Part shown: one piece after another, positions 19,506-26,777 of the stretch
Layout: each line of letters begins with the position of its first letter
How positions within the stretch are numbered: the first letter of the stretch is position 1
DNA from: an uncultured Marixanthomonas sp.
GTDB taxonomy: Bacteria; Bacteroidota; Bacteroidia; Flavobacteriales; Flavobacteriaceae
Reading direction: 5' to 3'
Length of the DNA stretch: 39,879 bases
Assembly (NCBI GenBank): GCA_913057965.1
Contig: CAJXPE010000002.1
Coordinates: 1 to 39,879 of the forward strand
The notes under the pieces: model-generated
Database searches by the model: none
Told to the model about the DNA's origin: nothing
The model's input: the letters and a program-made list of their open reading frames with translations, nothing else
Translations under genes and position numbers: made by a program

Positions 19506-20777
19506 ATGAACATCTTAATATTAGGCTCTGGTGGCCGCGAACATACATTTGCATATCAAATTGCAAAAAGTGAATTATGTGACTCATTATTTGTAGCACC
19601 CGGAAATGCCGGTACCGAATCCATCGCTACCAATCTAGCTCTTAAAGTAACCGACTTTAAAGCTATTGAAGCCGCTGTTGTAAAACACGAAATAAAGATG
19701 GTGATTGTAGGACCAGAAGATCCTTTGGTGCAAGGAATAGCCGACTATTTCTCTTCTTCAGAAACATTAAAAAACGTTATGCTTATTGGCCCTTCAGAAA
19801 GAGGTGCTTTATTGGAAGGAAGTAAAGAACGCGCCAAAGAGTTTATGGCGATGCACAATATCCCAACCGCAGCGTATGAAAGTTTCACCAAAGAATCATT
19901 GGAAGCAGGAAAAGCATTTCTGGAAACACTGCAACCACCTTATGTGTTAAAAGCTGATGGACTAGCCGCCGGAAAAGGCGTTTTAATATTAGAAGATATT
20001 GAAGAAGCAAAAGCTGAACTCGAAAGTATGCTAGGTGGAAAATTCGGTGATGCGAGTAATACTGTTGTTATTGAAGAGTTTTTAGATGGAATAGAATTAA
20101 GTGTTTTTGTATTAACAGATGGTAAAAACTACAAAATATTACCAACCGCAAAAGACTACAAACGTATTGGTGAAGGGGACACAGGTTTAAATACAGGTGG
20201 AATGGGCGCCATTTCCCCAGTTCCATTTGTAGATAAAACGTTGATGGAAAAAATTGAAGACCGAATTGTAAAACCGACGGTGGAAGGCCTTCAGAAAGAA
20301 GAGATTGATTATAAAGGATTTGTTTTTATAGGATTGATTAAGGTGAATAACGAACCCTATGTAATAGAATACAATGTGCGAATGGGCGATCCAGAAACCG
20401 AAGTCGTGCTACCAAGAATTAAAACCGATTTAGGGAAATTATTGCAAGCAACTTTTCAGCAAAAATTAAATACGATAGATTTAGAAATAGACAATCGTGC
20501 CGCTACGACGGTCATGTTGGTTTCGGGTGGGTATCCTGAAGGGTATGAAAAAGGAAAAGAAATTAAAGGTGTTGAATCGATTGAAGGTTCCATTGTTTTT
20601 CATGCAGGAACGACAACAAAAGAAGGAAAATTGGTTACGAATGGCGGAAGAGTAATGGCCGTTACTTCATTAGATGAAGATTACAAAAAAGCACTAAAAA
20701 AATCCTACCAAAACATAGAAAAACTATCTTTTGACAGGATGGAATACCGTACCGATATAGGGTTTGACTTAGTCTAA
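19506..20777 (+). CDS. purD: Phosphoribosylamine--glycine ligase
   Basis: MNILILGSGGREHTFAYQIAKS, GPEDPLVQGI, KADGLAAGKGV, NVRMGDPETEVVLPR. Confidence 0.97.
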   Translation: MNILILGSGGREHTFAYQIAKSELCDSLFVAPGNAGTESIATNLALKVTDFKAIEAAVVKHEIKMVIVGPEDPLVQGIADYFSSSETLKNVMLIGPSERGALLEGSKERAKEFMAMHNIPTAAYESFTKESLEAGKAFLETLQPPYVLKADGLAAGKGVLILEDIEEAKAELESMLGGKFGDASNTVVIEEFLDGIELSVFVLTDGKNYKILPTAKDYKRIGEGDTGLNTGGMGAISPVPFVDKTLMEKIEDRIVKPTVEGLQKEEIDYKGFVFIGLIKVNNEPYVIEYNVRMGDPETEVVLPRIKTDLGKLLQATFQQKLNTIDLEIDNRAATTVMLVSGGYPEGYEKGKEIKGVESIEGSIVFHAGTTTKEGKLVTNGGRVMAVTSLDEDYKKALKKSYQNIEKLSFDRMEYRTDIGFDLV

Positions 20778-21002
20778 GTTCCCTTCTTCGTATGTATATG
20801 TGTTTTCGGTACTTTCGTCAAATTGTTTTAATTGCAACATCCAATAAACAAAAGCGACTGTCCCTATGATAATGAATATCCATGAGAATATATTTGCTAA
20901 CCACCAGCTGTCTAATTCTAAGTTACGTAAGGCATCGTAAGGTATAAAAAGTACATTCTCAAATAAATCTTCAATACCGTAAAACAAATCTTTCAATTCC
21001 AT
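20769..21002 (-). CDS. Small membrane protein, DUF6341-like
   Basis: MELKDLFYGIEDLFENVLFIPYDALRNLELDSWWLANIFSWIFIIIGTVAFVYWMLQLKQFDES; ATG at 21002 preceded by -7 motif at 21021-21028. Confidence 0.75.
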   Translation of the reverse strand: MELKDLFYGIEDLFENVLFIPYDALRNLELDSWWLANIFSWIFIIIGTVAFVYWMLQLKQFDESTENTYTYEEGNLD

Positions 21003-21020
21003 ATCTGTATATTTATGGTG

Positions 21021-21028
21021 CAAAAATA
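21021..21028 (-). promoter_or_regulatory. Candidate -7 element (TATTTTTG on minus strand)
   Basis: CAAAAATA on + strand; 18 nt upstream of minus-strand ATG at 21002. Confidence 0.5.
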
Positions 21029-21041
21029 GAAAATACCCACT

Positions 21042-21968
21042 ATGCTTACAAGCTTTTTCGGAAAATCTAAACCAATTAATTTCGTCGTCTTTGGGGCGGT
21101 CATCTTTCTTGGTTATGTTTTTGGTGCGTTGATACAAGTTGACAATGCACTGAATATATCACAACTACTTATAAATTTCTTTTTTATTGGCTGGTCTGTG
21201 TTTGCGGTATTCTTATTAGATTTTATTGTCCGAAAGAATGATCTTACCTATAAAAACACCTTTACAGTATTATTATTTACTTTCTTTTTAATCACGTTGC
21301 CTGTTATTTTTTTAGATCGGAATATACTCTTTGCCAATGTGTTTCTGTTAATGGCTTTTAGAAGGCTAGTCAGTCTTTCTTCAGAAAAAAACAGTGAACG
21401 AAAAATTTTCGATGCTTCCTTATGGATTGCAGTCGCTGCACTCTTCTACTTTTGGAGCCTGCTGTTTTTTGTATTATTATTTTTTTCCATACTTCAAAAA
21501 CCGGAAACCAACCACAAACAACTCATTATTCCTTTTATAGGTTTTGCTACAATATTAATGTTAGCAACCACCTATCATTTACTCATTAACGACTCGTTTG
21601 CTTGGTTAATAGAATGGATAAAACCTGTTGTAAGTTTTGATTTTTCAGCGTATCATTCTATAAAAATTCTCGTTCCTGCTGCTATTATGGCTACATTTTT
21701 AATTTGGTCATTGCCCTTTAGAATTATCAAAATTGCTTCTTTATCAAAAAAGGAAAAACCGAATGCTGTTTTATTACTGATTACTTTGGGAGTTTGTGTT
21801 TTTATAGCCCTTCTTAGCCCTCAAAAAACAGGGGCAGAATTATTTTTTATCATAGCACCCCTGTCGGTGATTGTGGCAAATTATATTGAAAACATTCAAG
21901 AAGCTCGATTTAAGGAAGGATTACTCTGGTTAATTGTTTTGTTGCCAGTTGTATTGTTGTTTATATGA
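21042..21968 (+). CDS. Multi-TM protein, DUF6427-like
   Basis: MLTSFFGKSKPINFVVFGAVIFLGYVFGAL; conserved flavobacterial membrane protein near purD/DUF6341, from memory. Confidence 0.7.
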   Translation: MLTSFFGKSKPINFVVFGAVIFLGYVFGALIQVDNALNISQLLINFFFIGWSVFAVFLLDFIVRKNDLTYKNTFTVLLFTFFLITLPVIFLDRNILFANVFLLMAFRRLVSLSSEKNSERKIFDASLWIAVAALFYFWSLLFFVLLFFSILQKPETNHKQLIIPFIGFATILMLATTYHLLINDSFAWLIEWIKPVVSFDFSAYHSIKILVPAAIMATFLIWSLPFRIIKIASLSKKEKPNAVLLLITLGVCVFIALLSPQKTGAELFFIIAPLSVIVANYIENIQEARFKEGLLWLIVLLPVVLLFI

Positions 21969-22609
21969 AAGCTCTTGACCTAAAAATTTTAGAAACCGAA
22001 TTGCAAAAACGCCTACAGTATCCATATCTCTGGGGCCGCAAGCAAAATGATTTTTGGGATGGCTACACAAACTTTATTTATACCACTCCAACTTGGGAAG
22101 ACCTTATGCCAAAAATGGCTGAGGTTGTTGAAGCATATAACTTGAACAAACGCGACCTATTCAATTACACCATAAACCGCTGGTACAACTTTTGGAGCGC
22201 AACAGCTGTGGAACACATTTTTACAAGCTTGCCCAAAGTGACACCTTCAAAAAACCAAAAAGATCGTTTGGTCGATTTCACAATTCACGGTATTCCGTTT
22301 GACCATAAAACCACTATTTTCCCCAAACAATTTAAAAAATCAATCGATTATGCAAAAAATAATGAAAAAGAACTGATTGCATGGTTGTACGATAATCAAA
22401 GTACCCAACAACGACATCACTTAAAAAACCGGCTGTTTATTGTGGTGTTTGATGAAAAAGGAGAACATTGGAAATTGAAAGCTAATCTTTCATTACTTCA
22501 AATTGAAATAGAAAAATATGTTTCAAATTACAATCCTAACACCCTACATTCCCTTACTTTTGCAGACAATTCAAAAGCGTTAAGCGCAATTATTTGGGTA
22601 ACAAAATGA
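21965..22609 (+). CDS. Putative type II restriction endonuclease (PD-(D/E)XK-like), methyltransferase-linked
   Basis: RLVDFTIHGIPFDHKTTIFPKQF resembles a D...(D/E)XK catalytic core; ATGA overlaps with both neighbours; immediately upstream of a DNA adenine methyltransferase. Confidence 0.55.
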   Translation: MKALDLKILETELQKRLQYPYLWGRKQNDFWDGYTNFIYTTPTWEDLMPKMAEVVEAYNLNKRDLFNYTINRWYNFWSATAVEHIFTSLPKVTPSKNQKDRLVDFTIHGIPFDHKTTIFPKQFKKSIDYAKNNEKELIAWLYDNQSTQQRHHLKNRLFIVVFDEKGEHWKLKANLSLLQIEIEKYVSNYNPNTLHSLTFADNSKALSAIIWVTK

Positions 22610-23604
22610 ATTACATAGGCTCCAAACACAAACTTTCTTCTTTTATTTTCGATACCGTTACTTCGGTCTGCGGAAACGATTTATCGCAAAATATCTTTTG
22701 CGATCTTTTCGCTGGGACCGGAATTGTAGGCAGGACGTTTAAACCTCATGTAAAACAAGTAATAGCAAATGATGTAGAGTTTTACAGCTATGTGTTAAAT
22801 AGAAACTATATTGGAAATTATACTGAAATAACTTCCGAAAATTTGCTATCTCAATTAAACGATTTAGAAGGAGAAAAAGGGTTTATTTTTAATAATTATT
22901 CTGAAGATGGAGAAGCCGGTCGATTGTATTTTACTTCAGAAAACGGACAAAAAATTGACGCTGCCCGCCAACAAATTGAAACGTGGCAAAAAAATGCAGC
23001 AATTGACGAGAATCAGTATTATTTTTTACTGGCTTCTTTATTAGAAAGTGCCGACAAAGTGGCGAATACCGCTTCGGTGTACGGTGCATTCTTGAAAAAA
23101 ATAAAAACTTCTGCAGCAAAAAAAATAGTGATTTGTCCTGCAACATTTCAGAAAACAGACCATTCGCATCACGTGTTTCAAAAAGACAGTAATATATTAA
23201 TCAAGAAAATTGAAGGCGATATTTTGTATTTAGATCCGCCGTACAATGCCCGTCAATACGGCGCAAACTATCATCTACTCAATACTATTGCAAAAAAGGA
23301 TACCTTTATACCGAAAGGTAAAACGGGTTTACGCACGTACTATAAAAGCGATTATTGTAAAAAAGGCGAAGTGTTGCAATCGTTTACTGAGTTGATTGAA
23401 AATGCACAATTTAAATACATCTTTTTAAGTTACAATAACGAAGGATTAATGAGCCGCGATGAGGTGAAAACTGTAATGAAGCGGTTTGGCAAGTACAGCT
23501 TAGAAACTAAAAAATACCAACGTTTTAAGGCCGATAAAACCGAAAGCAGAAACCATAAAGCAGATGCAACGGTTGAGTATTTGCATATTTTGGAAAAAAA
23601 ATAG
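22606..23604 (+). CDS. D12-class N6-adenine DNA methyltransferase
   Basis: MNYIGSKHKLSSFI, FCDLFAGTGIVGRTF (AdoMet motif I), DILYLDPPYNARQYGANYHLLNTIA (motif IV DPPY). ATG at 22606 in an ATGA overlap is preferred over the ORF-track TTG at 22594. Confidence 0.9.
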   Translation: MNYIGSKHKLSSFIFDTVTSVCGNDLSQNIFCDLFAGTGIVGRTFKPHVKQVIANDVEFYSYVLNRNYIGNYTEITSENLLSQLNDLEGEKGFIFNNYSEDGEAGRLYFTSENGQKIDAARQQIETWQKNAAIDENQYYFLLASLLESADKVANTASVYGAFLKKIKTSAAKKIVICPATFQKTDHSHHVFQKDSNILIKKIEGDILYLDPPYNARQYGANYHLLNTIAKKDTFIPKGKTGLRTYYKSDYCKKGEVLQSFTELIENAQFKYIFLSYNNEGLMSRDEVKTVMKRFGKYSLETKKYQRFKADKTESRNHKADATVEYLHILEKK

Positions 23605-23657
23605 GGTTTCGATACGATTTCAAAATCCTTTAGATTTTGAAATCACTCAACCACCCT
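23603..23657 (+). repeat. REP-like palindromic element A (conserved arms plus 12-bp perfect inner hairpin)
   Basis: AGGGTTTCGATAC-GATTTCAAAATC-CTTTA-GATTTTGAAATC-ACTCAACCACCCT; arms shared with element B in opposite orientation. Confidence 0.8.
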
Positions 23658-23753
23658 TATACATTAATTTTAAAAGATAGTAATAAACAAAATAATAATA
23701 AAAGACCAATTGTAAGACGGTTTAATGGATTTATGAAATGCCTCAGCATTTTG

Positions 23754-23761
23754 TAAATTTG
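23754..23761 (+). promoter_or_regulatory. Candidate -7 element (TAAATTTG) for the DUF4254-like gene
   Basis: Perfect TAnnTTTG 31 nt upstream of ATG at 23793. Confidence 0.45.
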
Positions 23762-23792
23762 TACCGAAACCACCGATTTAAAAATAAAACTT

Positions 23793-24401
23793 ATGTTTAG
23801 CGATAAAGCCAACGGAATATTTCAAGAAGTAATCAATAAGTATCATGAAATTGATACAGTAAATCAACCCTTTACGAATCCATATGATAAAGATTCAGAG
23901 TTAATTGAACATTTATTGTATAGAAAATGTTGGATTGATACCGTACAATGGCATTATGAAGATATTATACGCGACCCGAACATCGATCCTGCTGGAGCGT
24001 TATTGTTAAAGCGTAAAATTGACGCCTCTAATCAAGACCGTACAGATACAGTAGAGTACATTGATAGTTATTTTCTTGAAAAATTTAAGGACGTACAAGT
24101 AAAAGACAATGCTAACATTAATACCGAAAGCCCAGCTTGGGGTATAGACCGTTTGTCTATCTTGGCATTGAAAGTTTACCATATGAACGAAGAGGCCAAT
24201 AGAAAAGATGCTTCTCAAAAACACCAAATGGCCTGTAAAGCAAAGCTGAATGTATTGCTAGAGCAGCGTGTGGATTTAAGTACGGCAATCAATCAATTGT
24301 TGGACGATATTGCCAATGGCGATAAGTATATGAAAGTATACAAACAGATGAAAATGTACAACGACGATGAGTTGAACCCGGTACTTCGAGGTGAAAAATA
24401 A
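23793..24401 (+). CDS. DUF4254-like conserved protein
   Basis: Sequence pattern (LIEHLLYRKCWIDTVQWHYEDIIRDPNIDP) and adjacency to a GT9 heptosyltransferase-like gene. Confidence 0.75.
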   Translation: MFSDKANGIFQEVINKYHEIDTVNQPFTNPYDKDSELIEHLLYRKCWIDTVQWHYEDIIRDPNIDPAGALLLKRKIDASNQDRTDTVEYIDSYFLEKFKDVQVKDNANINTESPAWGIDRLSILALKVYHMNEEANRKDASQKHQMACKAKLNVLLEQRVDLSTAINQLLDDIANGDKYMKVYKQMKMYNDDELNPVLRGEK

Positions 24402-24404
24402 TTT

Positions 24405-24467
24405 AAGGTGGCTGAGTAATTTAATTCCGTGATGGCACATCACGGAATTAAATTATATCGAAGCCCC
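24405..24467 (-). repeat. REP-like palindromic element B (conserved arms plus 18-bp perfect inner hairpin)
   Basis: + strand AAGGTGGCTGAG-TAATTTAATTCCGTGATG-GCA-CATCACGGAATTAAATTA-TATCGAAGCCCC; reverse complement aligns with the arms of element A. Confidence 0.8.
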
Positions 24468-24489
24468 GGTATCAAATTAAGAGCTTATC

Positions 24490-25521
24490 ATGCCCAAGCC
24501 TTCTCACATTCTTGTAATCCGTCTCTCTGCAATGGGTGATGTAGCGATGACTGTTCCAGTGTTGCAGGTTTTTGCTAAAATGTATCCGGAAGTTAAGTTA
24601 ACCGTTGTTTCAAAAAAACATTTTAAGCCTTTTTTCAAGTCCATTCCAACAGTTGATTTTATTGAGGCAGATGTATATGGAGATCATAAAGGCTTTGGAT
24701 TACTTAAATTGGCTAATGAAGCAAAATCGAAAGGAATAGATGCTGTTGCCGATTTGCACAATGTAATTCGTTCAAAAATAATATCAAATTACCTGCGAGT
24801 ACGAGGCCTACAAACTGCAACGATTGATAAGGGAAGGGAAGAAAAACGACAACTAACCGCTTCAGAAAACAAAAAATTTGCACAACTAAAAACCACACAC
24901 CAACGATACGCCGATGTTTTTGAAAAACTAGGGTTCCCGTTAAAACTTTCCAATCATACGTTTCCTGAAAGACAACCTCTTAATAAAAGATTACACAGTT
25001 TAATTGGGCAGCACACCAAAAAAGCAATTGGGATCGCTCCTTTTGCAGCTCATGACAGTAAAATGTATCCGCTGGAATTAATAAAAAAGGTGATTTCAGA
25101 AATACATAAAACTGAAAAGTTTAAAATATTCCTATTTGGTGGTGGAAAAGAAGAGGAAGAGACCTTAAAAGACATCGCTTCCAATTTTGAAAATGTGGAA
25201 AATGTAGCCGGACAATTGACTTTTGAAGAAGAATTAGCATTGATATCAAACTTAGACGGTATGCTCTCCATGGATAGTGGTAACGGACATCTTGCTGCTA
25301 TGTTTGGTATTCCAGTTATTACACTTTGGGGCGTAACACATCCATTTGCTGGTTTTGTTCCGTTTAATCAGCCAATGGCTAATCAGCTAACAGCGGATAG
25401 AGAACAATACCCATTGATTCCTACTTCTGTTTATGGGAATAAATTTCCGGAAGGGTATAACAACGCGATACAGAGTATTAAACCTGAAAAAGTGGTGAAC
25501 GCAGTTTTAAAAACGTTCTAG
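24490..25521 (+). CDS. Glycosyltransferase family 9 (heptosyltransferase-like)
   Basis: ILVIRLSAMGDVAMTVPVL, GIAPFAAHDSKMYP, MLSMDSGNGHLAAMFGIPVITLWGVTHP. Confidence 0.92.
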   Translation: MPKPSHILVIRLSAMGDVAMTVPVLQVFAKMYPEVKLTVVSKKHFKPFFKSIPTVDFIEADVYGDHKGFGLLKLANEAKSKGIDAVADLHNVIRSKIISNYLRVRGLQTATIDKGREEKRQLTASENKKFAQLKTTHQRYADVFEKLGFPLKLSNHTFPERQPLNKRLHSLIGQHTKKAIGIAPFAAHDSKMYPLELIKKVISEIHKTEKFKIFLFGGGKEEEETLKDIASNFENVENVAGQLTFEEELALISNLDGMLSMDSGNGHLAAMFGIPVITLWGVTHPFAGFVPFNQPMANQLTADREQYPLIPTSVYGNKFPEGYNNAIQSIKPEKVVNAVLKTF

Positions 25522-25524
25522 TTT

Positions 25525-26586
25525 TTAAACATCATCATAATCTATAGACAACGTCGCAGTAGTAGGATGCGCTTGACACGTTAATATCAAACCGTCTGCA
25601 ATTTCATCATCAGTTAAAATTTGATTTTTGCGCATTTCGGCTTTACCTTCGGTAATTCGAGCGATACACGTACTGCAAATTCCACCTTGGCATGAATACG
25701 GAGGATCTAAATCGTGATCTAACGCTGCTTCTAGCACCGATTTTTTCTGAGGCATCGTAAAGGATTCCTCTTCGTCATCTAGCGTAATAGTTACTTTTGT
25801 ATCGCCATCATGAGCTTTAGTCAAGAGGCCTTTTTCTGCAGTGTTGAACAATTCAAAAAGAATCTGTTTTTCGTTGATTCCGTTTTCTTTTAAAGTTGAA
25901 GAAACTTCATCAATCATCGGTTCCGGGCCGCATAAATAAAAGGAATTAAAGGTGGTGTCTTTAAATTTATTCTTCAGCAAAAGATTAATTGTAGAACGCT
26001 CTATTCTACCAAAAAGAGAGTCACTTTCTAGTTTTCTACTGTAAATAAATTCAACAAATAAGCGGTCTTTATACTTTTTAAGAAGGTCGAGAATCTCAGA
26101 ATGAAACATCGTTTCGGATAGCGATTGATTTCCGTAGACTAATAAAAAGGTACTGTCGGGAACTTCTTTTAAAACAGTTTTTACAATAGAAAGCACGGGT
26201 GTAATTCCGCTTCCGGCCACAAATGCGGCATAATTATTAGAGATGTTTCCAGCTTCTTCATCTGTAGGGTCAAAAACAAACTTTCCCTCAGGTGGGAATA
26301 CTTCTAACGTATCACCTACTTTTAATTTCGTGTTGGCAAAGACCGAAAATAGGCCTTTTTCCACTTTTTTCACTCCTACTTTTAATTGTCCAGTATTAGG
26401 GGCACAACAAATAGAATAAGCGCGTCGTAATTCGGTATCACCAAACGTATGTTTTATAGTAATATATTGGCCGGCTTTAAAAGAAAAGGTTTCTTTTAAT
26501 TCATCGGGAATCGTAAAGGTAATCGATACAGCGTTAGGGGTTTCCTTGTTTACTTCGGAAACGGGTAGCGAATAAAAGCCACTCAT
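25525..26586 (-). CDS. Ferredoxin--NADP reductase with C-terminal 2Fe-2S domain (PaaE/Hmp-like oxidoreductase)
   Basis: RRAYSICCAP (FAD), GSGITPVLSIVKTVL (NAD), YSCQGGICSTCIARITEG plus LTCQAHP (2Fe-2S). Confidence 0.93.
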   Translation of the reverse strand: MSGFYSLPVSEVNKETPNAVSITFTIPDELKETFSFKAGQYITIKHTFGDTELRRAYSICCAPNTGQLKVGVKKVEKGLFSVFANTKLKVGDTLEVFPPEGKFVFDPTDEEAGNISNNYAAFVAGSGITPVLSIVKTVLKEVPDSTFLLVYGNQSLSETMFHSEILDLLKKYKDRLFVEFIYSRKLESDSLFGRIERSTINLLLKNKFKDTTFNSFYLCGPEPMIDEVSSTLKENGINEKQILFELFNTAEKGLLTKAHDGDTKVTITLDDEEESFTMPQKKSVLEAALDHDLDPPYSCQGGICSTCIARITEGKAEMRKNQILTDDEIADGLILTCQAHPTTATLSIDYDDV

Positions 26587-26603
26587 AGTTTTCAATTTTT
26601 TTG

Positions 26604-26611
26604 CAAACTTA
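26604..26611 (-). promoter_or_regulatory. Candidate -7 element (TAAGTTTG on minus strand)
   Basis: CAAACTTA on + strand; 17 nt upstream of ATG 26586. Confidence 0.45.
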
Positions 26612-26777
26612 CAAAGGAAAATGATTTCGGTAATGGAAATCTGTCAATTACAACCAATTTTTAACGTTATAACCCTAAAGAAACCAAAAAGAACCTTATT
26701 TTTACAGCTTATTTATTGCTTTTATATACTAAAAGCAACGCTTTTAAGTTACAGTATTATACTAAATTAACACAATT

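Noticed and set aside
21003-21137. N-terminal extension of the DUF6341-like ORF overlapping the divergent DUF6427-like gene
   Set aside because: Extension lies upstream of a -7 promoter motif (21021-21028) and antisense to the DUF6427-like CDS; ATG at 21002 is better.
23605-24489. CRISPR-like repeat arrangement from the two palindromic elements
   Set aside because: Only two copies, opposite orientation, separated by a gene; no spacers or cas genes.
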